Part shown: positions 10,901 through 20,069 of the stretch, one piece after another | How the letters are laid out: each line of letters starts with the position of its first letter | Position numbering within the stretch: the stretch's first letter is position 1 | Source of the DNA: Panopea generosa | Taxonomy: Eukaryota > Mollusca > Bivalvia > Adapedonta > Hiatellidae | Length of the DNA: 64,000 nucleotides | NCBI GenBank assembly: GCA_029582155.1 | Contig: CM055906.1 | Coordinates: forward strand, 15,461,828-15,525,827 | Direction: 5' to 3' | Notes under the pieces: generated by a model | Database searches by the model: none | What the model was told of the DNA's origin: nothing | The model's input: only the letters and a program-made list of their open reading frames with translations | Made by a program: the position numbers and the translations under genes

Positions 10901-13900
10901 GCATGATATAAATATTTAGCGATTAACAAAATTTCATCTGATTTTGAAGATGACATAAGGGAATAGAATAAATTATGAGTGCTGTTTCTTAACCATATAT
11001 CTTTAAAATAAGTAGCTCTCATGCTGTTATACAATGGACATTCGAAGAAAAAATGATTTTCATCTTCATAACATATGTGTTTGTCCTTAAGCAGAAAAAA
11101 CAGTATCTTAAATGCCTATCAATTCCTATATGTCTTCCCTTCTCTATCATTAGATCATGGCTAGAGCAACGGAAATTAAACAAAGCTCTTCTATATTTAT
11201 ATGGCAAGTCTAGAATTAAATAATGCTTTACGTTGAGTAAAGACTTATAGTATTTATGATGTAATGCTTTATGGAGTAAAGAGTTAAGCATACTTGGAGA
11301 AAAAGAATACATCACATAGCCATGGCGGAGGATTGAACCTACATCCCTCTGATCCTGGATTTAATGCTCTACCAATGGACCACGTGCGCCACACAAGTAG
11401 TCAATAAACTGCAGAGATAAAGTTTATCAAGTTTTGGTTAACAACCTAACAGGTCACAGGAACAATGATTAGTATGCGTCGACTTCCATTAAATAACTGA
11501 AATATAGCTGAAAAATGTGTTAAACCACTTGTATACAAATTTATAATATTGACAGGTTTGTTTGCATATTAAGCATCATCTCGATGTCACCGAGGACTAG
11601 CAGACTATCAGTTAACATAATCACTCTTTCCTGGGATCCTGGCAGTTTGTCCAGTACTCAACCACACCTATCTCTGCCAGTAACTGATAGCTTTCCCAAC
11701 TGAATCAGTGGAAGGAGATGAATGAGGTCATCTATGTCAGTCCTCACAGAGACTGAGAGGGACCAGGATTGGAACTTGAACTCACAACCTTTTGATTGAT
11801 AGTCAGATATGCTACTGACTGACCAAACAGCACCTGACTCATTTAGAGGTCAATTTATTGGTCGCTGAATATTTTAAGCATTGATTTTATAACAGACTAC
11901 AATTCTTCAGTATTACATGTACTGGGGAAGAATTTTTAAATTTGATATTATTTTGGTCATGAGAAAATCATCTGGGTTTTTTTTGTAGCAACATCTCTAC
12001 AGGAAGCTAGCCTAATGTCTGAACATTATCAGTGTCTTATGTCAGTTTTATGTTATCTGCCTGGTTGTTGTTTCAGATCAATGCATTTGGAGGTTCTGGC
12101 CGTGAATCCCAGCTGCCCCACCTGGAATACAGGGAAGATATCATCATGTTTGATCTCAACATTGATCACCTGTCCACAAACCTGTCAATGTCAAGATTTG
12201 CCATCGAGATGATTATGGTTGGGGATGTGAAGGATCAAAGTAAAATGAAGATTGACGAGTCTCACTCTATCGACGATGAGTACACACCTGGAGTTTTTTC
12301 GGTAAAATCACACAAAAAAATAATTCTATGGTTTATCAATACTTTAATATACATCAGGTTATTCAGTTATAATGAATTGTGTAATTGAGTTAAATTGTTC
12401 TTGCATAAAAACATGGAGGGGCTCTTTGTGGCCAAATAGCCTAATACACTGTCGTCTACTGACCTCTTACCTCTCACCAGTGAGGTTGTGGGCACAAACC
12501 CAGCTTGGTCAAAAAACTTTTTATGAAAAGTTTGCCAGTTAATTGCAGAAGGACAGTGGTTCTTGGCAGGTTCATTCTGAGGTTTTCCCCCACCATTAAT
12601 GCCATATATAACCTGTCATGTGTTGATAACAGTGTTAAAACTCCATTCTAAAACATAAAAGTGTTACAGGGGATATAAATGTTGATTTTCAGCACCATCA
12701 TTATTTGATAACCATTCTGTTTGTATATAAAAAATGTGTAACTTTTGAAAGTTTAGGATTACTTTTTTTATACCCAAAGTGATACATTGTACATTTAGTA
12801 AATACAAAAATATCACTGCTGCTTTTAGATATAAATGTTTGTATGACTATTTTCTGTTATTGTAATGAATAATAAAAAAAAATTATTACAAGCAAATTCA
12901 GGAATTTAGTCCCCCGCTTTTTTCAAAATATTTGATTCAGGCATTCTTCAGTTATTCAGTTATAGCCTGTGTTTTGTCATTATAAACCCAAATAAGTGTC
13001 TCCACTTTTTGCAAAGTGGGGGACAAAATTTGACTTAGGAGATGAATCTTAAATAAAAGAAAACACCAATGTGGACAGGTGGAGAAAAAATTAAAATTGA
13101 TGTTTGCATATTTTAATGCTCCTATGAAATACTTATAATGATATTACAATACAAGTATAAATTAAAATATACAAATAACACATAATATGGGGTGAATAAA
13201 TGGACCACCAGTTGGTGGTCAAAATTAAAAAAAAACAACAGTTTCTATGACTATTTTCTGTTATTGCAATGAAGTACTTTATTCATATATTTGATAGATT
13301 TGTAACTGGCAGACAAAACCAGGCAAAGCAGACGGTGCATTTTTACAGTGGAAGCCAGTCTGCTACCAGGATATGTCACGGGCTCGTAGTGTGGCAACTA
13401 CCATGAAGCATTATGACATAATTGCTTTAGATGACCACAAGAAAGAACTGCTTGATAGTACAATAGTGTATGGTTACCATGGCGATGCATTACAGAGTAT
13501 TATGACAACAGCTGCTAATTTTTCATTTGGTCTATCACAAGATGGCGGGTATAATAAGACCATGGTTACCACTTGGTAAGTTATCAGATATTTTGTTATC
13601 TCATTGTGACTATGGTCAAATGCTGTCTGGATTTGGGTGTGTGGAACAGCAGTGGTGGTCTAATGATATACCATCCACCTTGCATGCTGAAGGTTGTGGA
13701 TTTGATCACTGGCTGGGTCATACTAAATATTTGAAAAAAGGTACTAGAAGCTTCCTCGCTTGGCGCTCAGTATTTAGCAGGGAAGTGCTAGGTCTGGTCA
13801 GCTCGGTGTCGGTATAATGTTACTGGGTTGGGTATCATACCATGTGTCTGCGACTTTTTTAAGAAGAGTTTTACATTATTATGAACATATTATGGGTTAT

Positions 13901-14298
13901 TTGGCATTCCGTTTTATTGATGGAGAAAAATCTCCAGATGTGTAAACATGCACAATCTATCAGCAAGTAATTGACCAATTTTTTCACATAGTAAAGTGTT
14001 TTCACTGAGCTGGTAAAATAAGTTTACATAGGACTTTATTAAGTGTTAGAACATGTTAACTTGTGGAAAAAAGGGACACAACTATGTAGTGAGATGTTAA
14101 GCTTGCTGTTCTTCTATTGCCAGGTCTGCATCTGTTGGCAGCGGCACACCTCCAACTGACGCCGTATCTACGATTGTTATCATCATCATCTCTGCCGGCC
14201 TCGGACTTCCTGCTGTCATCATCATTTTTGGTGGTTTGTTTGTTTGTATCAAGAAAAGAAGCTCAGAGAACAAGTATAAGTCAATCAATGCCCAGTAG
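1822..14298 (+). CDS. GLMP: glycosylated lysosomal membrane protein GLMP (NCU-G1), seven coding exons
   Basis: Joining 1822-1908, 4607-4703, 6525-6673, 8316-8519, 12077-12301, 13298-13575 and 14124-14298 gives 1215 nt, 404 residues plus TAG, with every intron GT-AG and phase preserved. Residues 1-25 are a hydrophobic signal peptide. The lumenal domain has sequons at N86, N116, N146, N173, N214, N328 and N340 and just two cysteines (C256, C276), a likely disulfide. One transmembrane helix spans about 363-389, then a KKR stop-transfer and a tail with YKSI (398-401), a YxxO lysosomal sorting signal placed as in vertebrate GLMP. Length matches mammalian GLMP (about 406). In mammals GLMP is the accessory subunit that protects the lysosomal transporter MFSD1. 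The assignment rests on recalled family resemblance: SGTPPTDAVS before the helix and the KYxSIN-like tail. There is no sign of disruption. Confidence 0.9.
1909..4606 (+). other. GLMP intron 1
   Basis: About 2.7 kb bounded by GTAAAT and a TTAACAG acceptor. No coding content. It holds two short direct repeats: a ~40-bp pair at about 2592-2630 and 2769-2810 around CATCAATAATAAACAGTC, and a ~50-bp imperfect tandem pair at about 3440-3545. A CATTCATTCATTC tail at about 2478 resembles a SINE end. Confidence 0.7.
4607..4703 (+). CDS. GLMP: GLMP exon 2
   Basis: Acceptor TTAACAG; codes for 32 residues beginning VTTNFLQNEKTVIAH and ends in the first base of a glycine codon before GTAAATA. The split codon is completed by exon 3. 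Confidence 0.85.
5152..5880. repeat. 22-bp minisatellite in GLMP intron 2 (~33 copies)
   Basis: Period 22 bp, each unit carrying GGTACC (a KpnI site). Central units (about 5430-5720) read GGTACCCCGAGCGGCACG plus TAGA and carry three CpGs each. Units at both edges read GGTACCTGGAGCAGCATG or similar. All three minus-strand frames are stop-free because the unit lacks stops and 22 is not a multiple of three, which creates three overlapping spurious ORFs of 268-387 codons. Confidence 0.95.
6205..6440 (+). mobile_element. internal fragment of the AAGGGAATATATCAGG DNA element
   Basis: Phrases ACTGCTTGACAA, CTTTCTAAGATAAA and AAATCTATTTTAGTCTAAC align collinearly with the elements at 39151-39682 (opposite strand) and 52166-54031. 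Both terminal repeats are missing. Lies in GLMP intron 2. Confidence 0.7.
6525..6673 (+). CDS. GLMP: GLMP exon 3
   Basis: Acceptor TTACTTCAG; completes the glycine codon, then IPTIFVALTDADARLQVDWD and on to YSILFTR, with sequon N86. Ends AGA before donor GTAAGT, phase 0. The donor is immediately followed by an array of look-alike donors. Confidence 0.9.
6674..7460 (+). repeat. 38-bp minisatellite at the 5' end of GLMP intron 3, built on GTAAGT
   Basis: Roughly 20 units of about 38 bp, some shortened to about 25 bp. Each full unit contains TCTAGAGTAAGTTTTG, TTTACTATAG and AAATTCTAACC. About 19 copies of GTAAGT follow the genuine donor at 6674. The last exon bases TTTACTAGA and the donor themselves resemble a unit, so the array is continuous with the exon boundary. 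Confidence 0.9.
7461..7777. other. unique part of GLMP intron 3
   Basis: Non-repetitive spacer between the two intron 3 arrays. Contains a weak tRNA-like phrase near 7610-7680 (GGGGTTCAAACCTGAGG), possibly a SINE head remnant. Confidence 0.4.
7778..8292 (+). repeat. 13-bp minisatellite at the 3' end of GLMP intron 3
   Basis: About 40 units of 13 bp of the form GGTGTTATGTACA or GATGTTATATACA. The array stops about 24 bp before the exon 4 acceptor. Many units carry TACAGG, so the array is rich in AG dinucleotides before the true TCTCCAG acceptor. It lacks stops in several frames and gives spurious ORFs. Confidence 0.93.
8316..8519 (+). CDS. GLMP: GLMP exon 4
   Basis: Acceptor TTTTCATCTCCAG; 68 codons from LIEYNDTNDK to NGTFSIK with sequons N116, N146 and N173, then donor GTAAGT, phase 0. 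Confidence 0.9.
9094..9516. repeat. 42-bp minisatellite in GLMP intron 4 (~10 copies)
   Basis: Period 42 bp; units contain CACTTTAAGACAGTGCAG, TGACACAATAACTGG and TAGCTTGATCA. Because 42 is a multiple of three and the unit is stop-free, open frames appear on both strands (for example 9060-9503 minus). Units are nearly identical except at the right edge. Confidence 0.95.
9639..9874 (+). mobile_element. tRNA-derived SINE, family A
   Basis: Head GCGATTAGCTCAGTCTG with a B-box-like GAGTTTGAATCC, a body containing GAGATGGGGTCTGCTCGAGT, and a CAATCAATTAATCAATC tail. Flanked by the 12-bp direct repeat TCATCTGCAGCA at 9627-9638 and 9875-9886, which marks a clean retrotransposition. The body is shorter than in the copy at 16008. 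Confidence 0.88.
9929..10008 (+). repeat. 80-bp copy of the intron 6 acceptor region
   Basis: About 90% identical to 14029-14108 (ATAGGACTTTATTAAGTGTT ... AGGGACACAACT ... GTGAGATGTT). The other copy directly precedes GLMP exon 7. Confidence 0.9.
10421..10501 (-). mobile_element. SINE family D, tail-side part (split by insertions)
   Basis: TATTTTACTACAATTGCG, AAACAAAGCATTACAACTTA and later phrases match the family D body at 63182-63398. The head of the same family reappears at 11309-11393, so one SINE appears split by the elements at 10502-11308. Confidence 0.65.
10502..10670. mobile_element. piggyBac-like MITE with central hairpin, copy 1
   Basis: Left end TTAA followed by CCCTTTATTTCATACGGACA, matching the ends of the copy at 17419. 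TTAA next to CCC is the piggyBac-type signature. The centre is a long hairpin (GTTCTGATTGCTC ... GAGCAATCAGAAC). The right end is degraded. Confidence 0.7.
10715..11308 (-). pseudogene. LINE 3' end with reverse-transcriptase C-terminal remnant
   Basis: Minus-strand translation gives GRHIGIDRHLRYC, then a frameshift to EDENHFFFECPLYN, the cysteine/histidine block that closes many LINE ORF2 proteins. It ends in a simple AATAAT-type tail at about 10715-10740. The frame is broken, so it is dead. It sits inside the split SINE of family D. Confidence 0.75.
11309..11393 (-). mobile_element. SINE family D, tRNA-like head
   Basis: Minus strand reads TGGCGCACGTGGTCCATTGG with TAGAGCATT (A-box region) and GTAGGTTCAATCC (B-box). 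Family D heads are also at 38.9, 51.6 and 63.4 kb. Probably the other half of 10421-10501. Confidence 0.7.
11574..11835 (-). mobile_element. tRNA-derived SINE, family A
   Basis: Reverse complement of the family A head (TTGATAGTCAGATATG, ACTGACTGACC) and body (CAGTAACTGATAGCTTTCCC, AGACTATCAGTTAAC). Degenerate; no clear target duplication. Confidence 0.8.
12077..12301 (+). CDS. GLMP: GLMP exon 5
   Basis: Acceptor TGTTTCAG; 75 codons INAFGGSGRESQLPHLEYRE to YTPGVFS with sequon N214, then donor GTAAAA, phase 0. A 65-codon ORF in another frame (12015-12212) is a shadow. Confidence 0.9.
12428..12655 (+). mobile_element. tRNA-derived SINE, family C (leucine-tRNA-like)
   Basis: Head with CTCACCAGTGAGGTTGTGGG and CACAAACCCAGCTTGGTC, then the shared body AGTTTGCCAGTTA, GAAGGACAGTGG, ATATAACCTGTCATGTGTTG. 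Other copies at 18.6 (-), 20.1 (+), 27.4 (-) and 62.9 kb (+). Lies in GLMP intron 5. Confidence 0.8.
13298..13575 (+). CDS. GLMP: GLMP exon 6
   Basis: Acceptor TTTGATAG; ICNWQTKPGKADGAFLQWKP onward to GGYNKTMVTT and two bases of a tryptophan codon, then donor GTAAGT. Contains both lumenal cysteines and sequons N328 and N340. Confidence 0.9.
13645..13858 (+). mobile_element. SINE family B (alanine-tRNA-like), degenerate
   Basis: Carries TGCATGCTGAAGGTTGTGG, CTAGAAGCTTCCTCGCTTGG, CTAGGTCTGGTCAGC and TATCATACCATGTGTCTGCG, all present in the intact copy at 40192-40491. In intron 6, truncated at the 3' end. Accounts for the ORF at 13527-13817. Confidence 0.8.
14029..14108 (+). repeat. 80-bp repeat preceding exon 7 acceptor
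   Basis: Pair of the copy at 9929-10008. Ends 15 bp before exon 7, so it includes the likely branch-point region of intron 6. Confidence 0.9.
14124..14298 (+). CDS. GLMP: GLMP exon 7 (transmembrane helix and sorting tail)
   Basis: Acceptor CTATTGCCAG; completes W347, then SASVGSGTPPTDAV, the membrane helix (about 363-389), KKRSSENKYKSINAQ and TAG. YKSI (398-401) fits a YxxO adaptor-binding signal. Confidence 0.92.
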
Positions 14299-14370
14299 TC
14301 GCTGCATATCAACAATTAGTGCTAAATGACGATCTCGTAGTATTAGCTGTTTACCTTAGAACCCGGTCCA

Positions 14371-14376
14371 AATAAA
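14371..14376 (+). terminator. first AATAAA polyadenylation signal after GLMP
   Basis: AATAAA 72 bp after the stop codon. A second AATAAA at 15023-15028 could serve a longer 3' UTR. Which is used cannot be told from sequence. Confidence 0.55.
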
Positions 14377-15592
14377 GCATGTATATTATGTTTAAAAGTT
14401 TCTTACCGTAATTAACAATATGATTTAACAAACATGTTATTGACCTTCAATAAGTGAAGTATTTGTATGGATAAGAAAATTAATTTTGTTAAAAATAGTA
14501 ATGCATAGGTAAACAACTTTTAAACATATTATTGAACTTGAATTTGAAAAGAATTTGAATTTATTCAAATGGTTTTTTTAATTTATATTTTTCTAAACTG
14601 TAGTTTTATTAACTTGAATAAGGGTACACAGTACACAGTCATTTCATGCTTTTTGATAAATTACAGAAATATATCAGCTTTTTTTTTTTTTTATAATTCC
14701 AGTTTTTAAAATCGTGAAATTATAAATGTTAATTTCTCCATTTTCAGCCATAAAACAAAATCCATCATGAGTTTACCGATGTGTGAGTGAGCTTCACCCA
14801 CTGTATGAAATAAACCCCATGGGTGAGATTTGTTCTTTCCGGCATGGATATTCATGATGAATCCTTAAATTTTGCACTGGTTAATTGGCAGATATCGTTC
14901 TGCAGTATTTGAGAAAATAGTTCTTTTCTTTTTATTTTACAATAATTTTTTTATTGGTAGATTGCATGAATGTTTTGTTAAAGTTTTTATGATGTTACAA
15001 AGTGTATCGTCTTATTTTTGTAAATAAAATGATTGAAGTTTAACAAAAAAAGACCCATTAATTTCCAACAAATTTAAATCATCCCAGCTTGTACAAAATG
15101 TAATATCATTCGCCAAATCTAAAAACGCACATCATGTATTAAAAGGGCATTTGACTGGAACATCAGCTATTTAATCAAAACATACTGCTGCAGTTTTTAT
15201 CAAAAACGATACCGTGGTTGGCATATCTCTACAATCGCTTGATTCTTTTCTCGGCCTACTCATTATAGATTTATCTGAACCAAGGAGCTGACATATTTTC
15301 TGCTGAGAATAACTTGTAGCCATACTGGCACATGAACTTCATCTAGATCTCAGGTCAGGGTAGAAATATCTCACCCTGGTTATATTGCAGGAATTTTTCA
15401 CTTCTTTTATATCATCAAATGTTACATGTAGGAAAACATTTAACTGATTACAAGAGAAACTTACAAAATGCTTTGCTTTATGATGTACATTGTTTTAATT
15501 AATTGTGATATGTATATAACCATGTATTGAAGATGCAAAATAGAGATTTTTGAAATGGCTCTTTGATATGTTCTGAAAATGTTCAAACACTA
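14377..15592. other. GLMP 3' flank, no gene seen
   Basis: AT-rich; may be partly 3' UTR up to the second AATAAA at 15023. No further coding signal. Confidence 0.5.
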
Positions 15593-15844
15593 GGTGTCAT
15601 ATTCACCAACTATTCTTGAAAATATTCTTAGACTTGAGCTTGAAAATTTGAATTTGAACATTAGATATCTAGTTTACCATGACAGATTTAGTAATTATGA
15701 GAGTTTATTTGATTCTATATTAGGTATTGCCTACATGCTTGCAAATTTTGGTCTAAATAAATGGTCTCTAAGTGTGTTTTCAAAATTCATTCTTGAGTTC
15801 CAAGTCTAAGAATATTCTTAAGAATGGTTGGTGAGTATGACCCC
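15593..15844. mobile_element. MITE with ~50-bp terminal inverted repeats
   Basis: Left end GGTGTCATATTCACCAACTA and right end (reverse complement) GGGGTCATACTCACCAACCA. The inverted match continues through ATATTCTTAGACTTG. Length about 252 bp. It fully contains the 71-codon ORF at 15594-15809, which is not a gene. Confidence 0.85.
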
Positions 15845-16007
15845 GGGTATGTTTCTAGTGAAACGTGTACTCTGGGTTATAGTAATGTCTCACATAACTT
15901 CAGGTGTTGCTTTATCCGTTAATCAATTTTTTTCCAGGTAAGATTTATATCACTGTTGATCTTAGCAAAGGGACGAAAAGGTTGTGTCCATTTTTCATGG
16001 GCCTGGC

Positions 16008-16300
16008 TGGGCCGATTAGCTCTGTCGTTAGCGCATCTAACTATTAATCAAGGGGTCGTGAGTTCAAATCCCTGTCCAGTCACAATCTCCTTGATGGTTG
16101 ATAAACGACATTGCATCTTATTATCACTCGTCTCTCATCGCTGATTCAAGTAGGAAAGTTATCAGTTACTTGCGGAGATGGGGTGTGCTCCAGTACTGTT
16201 TAACCTTCCAATATCCCAAAAATCAGTGGTTAGGTTAACTGATCATCTGTTAGCCCTCAGTGGCATAAAAATGATGCTTAATATTCGATCAGTCAATCAA
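16008..16300 (+). mobile_element. tRNA-derived SINE, family A (longest copy)
   Basis: GGGCCGATTAGCTCTGTCG head, GGTCGTGAGTTCAAATCCC B-box, body with CGTCTCTCATCGCTGATTC, GTTATCAGTTACTTGCGG and GATGGGGTGTGCTCCAGTAC, tail CGATCAGTCAATCAA. Explains the ORF at 15956-16144. Confidence 0.85.
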
Positions 16301-16418
16301 AACCATTTTTCACCTTTTGTCGCTTTCATTGCTGTGGTTAATCACTAAAATCACTGTGGTCCATATTGCCATATAATTGAAGGAAAGAATAAAACCACTG
16401 TAGCATATACACTTCATA

Positions 16419-16500
16419 AGAGGTGATAAATTGAGTAATTGGATAGAAGTTCTGAAACTCTGTAGTTCTGCCGATATCAAAGTTTTAGGTGGGTTCTGTG
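16419..16500. repeat. short dispersed repeat
   Basis: GAGGTGATAAATTGAG, CTGAAACTCTG and ATCAAAGTTTT are shared, in order, with 22164-22232. Confidence 0.6.
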
Positions 16501-16689
16501 TATTCATTTTTTATGTGTTTTTTTTTCAATTTGTTTGTTATTTTTGCACATAGAGAGTGAACTTTTAATCCTGTTGGTATCGTATAACCTATAATGTGTT
16601 GGTAGGCCATAAACCTTAGTTCATTCATTATTTGCCTTATCTGTATCACCCAAACTATTACACTACATAACTTATGTTGTGTGTCAGTT

Positions 16690-16900
16690 TTATAATGGGT
16701 AGAGTGTTGGCTGCTTGCACCACAGATTACCAGTTTGATTCCTGGCTCACTCCGATGGCTTCTCCAAAACAACACCCAGTACCAGTAGATGGGTACCAGT
16801 ACCAGTAGATGGGTAGTTTTCCCCTTATGTCTAACTCATGTAAGAAGACACTATAGATGAGATTACAAAGGTGTTTAGATTTAAAGTAAAACTGACTTTA
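16690..16900 (+). mobile_element. SINE-like tRNA-derived element, family F
   Basis: TGGGTAGAGTGTTGGCTGCT followed by CAGTTTGATTCCTGGC resembles A and B boxes of a tRNA promoter. Downstream the 15-bp phrase CCAGTAGATGGGTA is duplicated in tandem. Only one copy is seen here. Confidence 0.5.
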
Positions 16901-17418
16901 GTTAATATAATACAATCCTAGGTTGTAAAAACGTTTAATAATAAAGGTTGACATACAATAAGCATTCCATAATACAGATATTGAATTCTTTTTGCCAAAA
17001 TATGTTTTAAATGTAGTTTTATTTAATATAGTTTTTATTTACATGTATATATAAAGGTATTAGTCCAACCTGTGAGATTATTTTTACGAAGTTTGATGTA
17101 AAGCGTATAAATGTGGAGATAAATTAATCTGTATACCGGTACATGTATACTGATCGATACAGCTAACCCGCAACCTGACATTTTATGTATTTTCTCAAAA
17201 AATAGCAAACATTCGTGCTGCACGTGTTTCATCCCAAACATATGGGCACAACTAATTGTATACAATTTTGCAATCAGTCTATGTAAAATCAATACATAAT
17301 TGTCTATTAATGTCATAAATAAATTTTAATAATGTTACTCAATGTTTTGACGAAGAAATTAGAAATACAAAAGTGGCAGGTTAGTTGTTCGGTTCAGTTG
17401 AGAAGGCTGAATGTTTTT
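16901..17418. other. no gene seen
   Basis: AT-rich. A 93-codon minus ORF (17035-17316) has no recognisable domain or homologue in the window. Confidence 0.4.
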
Positions 17419-17627
17419 CCCTTTACTTCATATAGACACCTTTGGACAGCTAATATAGAAGTATTTTGAATTATTGGGTGAATTATGTTTATATTAGCTG
17501 ACAGAGTGGAAAACTGTGTAGGTAGTGTTCAGATTGCTTGTTACGAGCAATCTGAACTCTTCCTACACTGTTTTCAAAGACCTTCTTTGATTGGTGCAGG
17601 AAAATGCGCATCTATGAAGTAAAAGGG
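17419..17627. mobile_element. piggyBac-like MITE, copy 2 (most complete)
   Basis: Ends CCCTTTACTTCATATAGACA and, inverted, CCCTTTTACTTCATAGATGC; the right side is followed by TTAA (17628-17631). The centre is a near-perfect hairpin: GTTCAGATTGCT, a 7-nt loop, AGCAATCTGAAC, extended outward by GTGTAGG and CCTACAC. Confidence 0.82.
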
Positions 17628-17830
17628 TTAAGTGTATTTTCTGTGTATGTATAAAGAAATGTTTTCCTTAATAAGGGGAAATCGTTTGAATGACTGTGAT
17701 TTTTTAGACTGTCTCTGGTAAAATATTTATTGTTATTGGCAATAATTCTTAATTATTAATTAACCATCCAATACTGAATACAGATTTCTACAAGTATTCA
17801 TTTAAACTGCTTATAGTAAAGATGCATGTA

Positions 17831-18470
17831 CAGTCAAAAACTCCTTATTTCGATATCGCTTGAGTTGATATATATCGGTTATGTGAATATTTTTGCCATT
17901 TCAAACTTTTCCCATTCTTTATGTATGTAATTAAATTCCTTTATTCTCGATATTATCTGTGTTGATATTTTGGATAATTGATCCCATTTTTAGTTCCCTA
18001 TTTATCATTTCACACCTTTAATTGTATGTTTGTTTCGATATAGTAATTGATGAAATAATATTGTGTGTGTTTTCCATGTCATCTGAAAATCTATGCATGC
18101 TATTTGTTTTAAGACACGACACTATTTACTGGTCTACAGTAAAGGTGTCAGTTTTAAAGATTGACACAATGTTGCAAACACTGTGTCATCAAATTGAATG
18201 ATTGCATGTATATTGTATAAATATCATTTGATTCAATCAATCAACCTCAAATTATATCTCTCACTGCCAAGCAATTCTAAGAAGATAGGAGCATTTATCA
18301 CAACAGTGTAATTCTACTGCATGAACCGTATATGAAAGCGAAAGTACAATTGACATATGGCAGAAGACAATTATCAGGTGATGAAAATAAATATTGATCT
18401 TGAGACAAAATCTATGGTGATATTCTGATATCTCAATTCCCTCCAATATTGAGATAACGAGTTTCGACTG
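17831..18470. mobile_element. TA-flanked MITE with CAGTC ends
   Basis: Left CAGTCAAAAACTCCTTATTT and right (inverted) CAGTCGAAACTCGTTATCTC, flanked by TA at 17829-17830 and 18471-18472. About 640 bp, no transposase. Contains most of the minus ORF 18261-18524. Confidence 0.78.
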
Positions 18471-18589
18471 TATTTTGATTGGCATTAATATTAAAATATT
18501 TATTGACTGATCCACACAGCACACTATGTGTATAAGTATTTATTTTCGTCTACCTATTGAAAAGCTGCCTATAATATATATATAATTTT

Positions 18590-18828
18590 TGTTTTAATGG
18601 GGTTTTAATGCCATTTTCAACACATTTCAGGCTGTATATGCCATATCCAGTTATACTTGTTGAGGAAGACCTCAGACTGAGTAGAACCACGGTCCTTCCA
18701 CAAGTAACTGGCAAACTTTCTCAAATAAAGTTTTTGGAGGGAGCGGGGCTTGAACCTACAACCTTAGCAGTGGGAGGTAAGTGATCTTAAGACAGCGCCT
18801 TAGACAACTCATCCATGGAGGACCCTAT
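18590..18828 (-). mobile_element. SINE family C with leucine-like tRNA head
   Basis: Minus-strand head reads CATGGATGAGTTGTCTAAGG, CGCTGTCTTAAGATC (anticodon loop CTTAAGA, anticodon TAA) and GTAGGTTCAAGCCCCGC, consistent with a class II leucine tRNA. The body matches the copies at 12428 and 20070. Confidence 0.85.
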
Positions 18829-19291
18829 ATTAATAAGCATTTATAATAGATTATTTAGTTACAAATCAACATTAAACTGTGCCTGTTGTCATTTAGTCAA
18901 CATAAATATTACATTCATTTATTTACTTGTCAACATTGAAATATGACTTCAAGTATTCCATTAAGAACAAAATATATTCTTATTTTCATTTATACTTATG
19001 AATAATACATGATGGGTTCTGCATGTTTGTTTTCAAAAGTATGGTGTTTGTACCTTTAACCATGTGAGTATAAAATGTGACACCAAATCTTAATATTTTA
19101 GGAGTATGTTTAAGTATATGATTTTCAGTTTTTCATAAAACAAATTGTAAGGATTTATGTGGATATATCAATCTGACCGTTGATTCCTCTTGCTCAAGAG
19201 ATGGGTGCTAATTTGTTTTTTTGTTTTTTCTCTGTCCATCTGGCATGTTTTTGTAATTGCAACAGTTTTAATTACATCTGACTATGGCAGT
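18829..19291. other. no gene seen
   Basis: AT-rich spacer; nothing recognised. Confidence 0.4.
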
Positions 19292-19490
19292 TTCCTCACT
19301 TGACATTCAATATTTAGAGGATAGTTGTAGGTTTGGTTTGCCTGGTGTAAGTATAATATGACTGGGTGAGTTATCATACCATATGTGTATAATACTACAG
19401 TGTGTTAGTGCTAAGAATACTGTCTCGAGCAGACACCATTGTGATATAACTGAGAAAATGTTGTTGAAAGTGATGCTAAACTAGACGGTG
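19292..19490 (+). mobile_element. SINE family B, 5'-truncated
   Basis: Starts in the body (CACTTGACATTCAATATTTA, GAGGATAGTTGTAGG) and runs through AATACTGTCTCGAGCAGACA to GTTGAAAGTGATGCTAAAC. The tRNA head is absent. Confidence 0.8.
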
Positions 19491-20069
19491 ATGTAATAGC
19501 AGGAAATTTTAACCAAGGGGTAGAGATGTGTATTGGATATGTTTATTCCATTCTGATATTGTCACTAGAGTTATGGGACTTTGTTGATAATATTTTATAT
19601 TTGTTTGTCTAATGTTGCACCTTTCTAATCTCAACTCCTCATGGAGATTTCATTGGAATGATATAAAACTTTAAGCGAAGTATAACCACCAAATAAAGAT
19701 AAAGAATTTTAACATTATGAGACTTTGTTGCTTTTTAATTGACTTGAAGTTGATTTTGTAAAGCCACAACATGCACCTGAGTGAAACAGTAGTATTTGTT
19801 ATATTTCATTATTGTATAGTTGTGTTTACCCTTTCAGCACAATGTGTTTGTTGACAATATTTGTATCCATTATTTTTTGTATTCGTTTAACAATTAATCA
19901 TCGTTTAACAATTAATCATAAGAACTGAATATGAACTTTTATTGTGTCGTTTTGTTTAAAATCCAATATAGAGTTGATATTATACTGACGCTGTGTTTCC
20001 AGCAATTGTAAATTGACAGAAGTGTTATGTGAATTATGACAATATGACTTAATATGGCACTCCAGTCGG
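19491..20069. other. no gene seen
   Basis: AT-rich; a small tandem duplication of CGTTTAACAATTAATCAT lies near 19885-19918. Confidence 0.4.
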
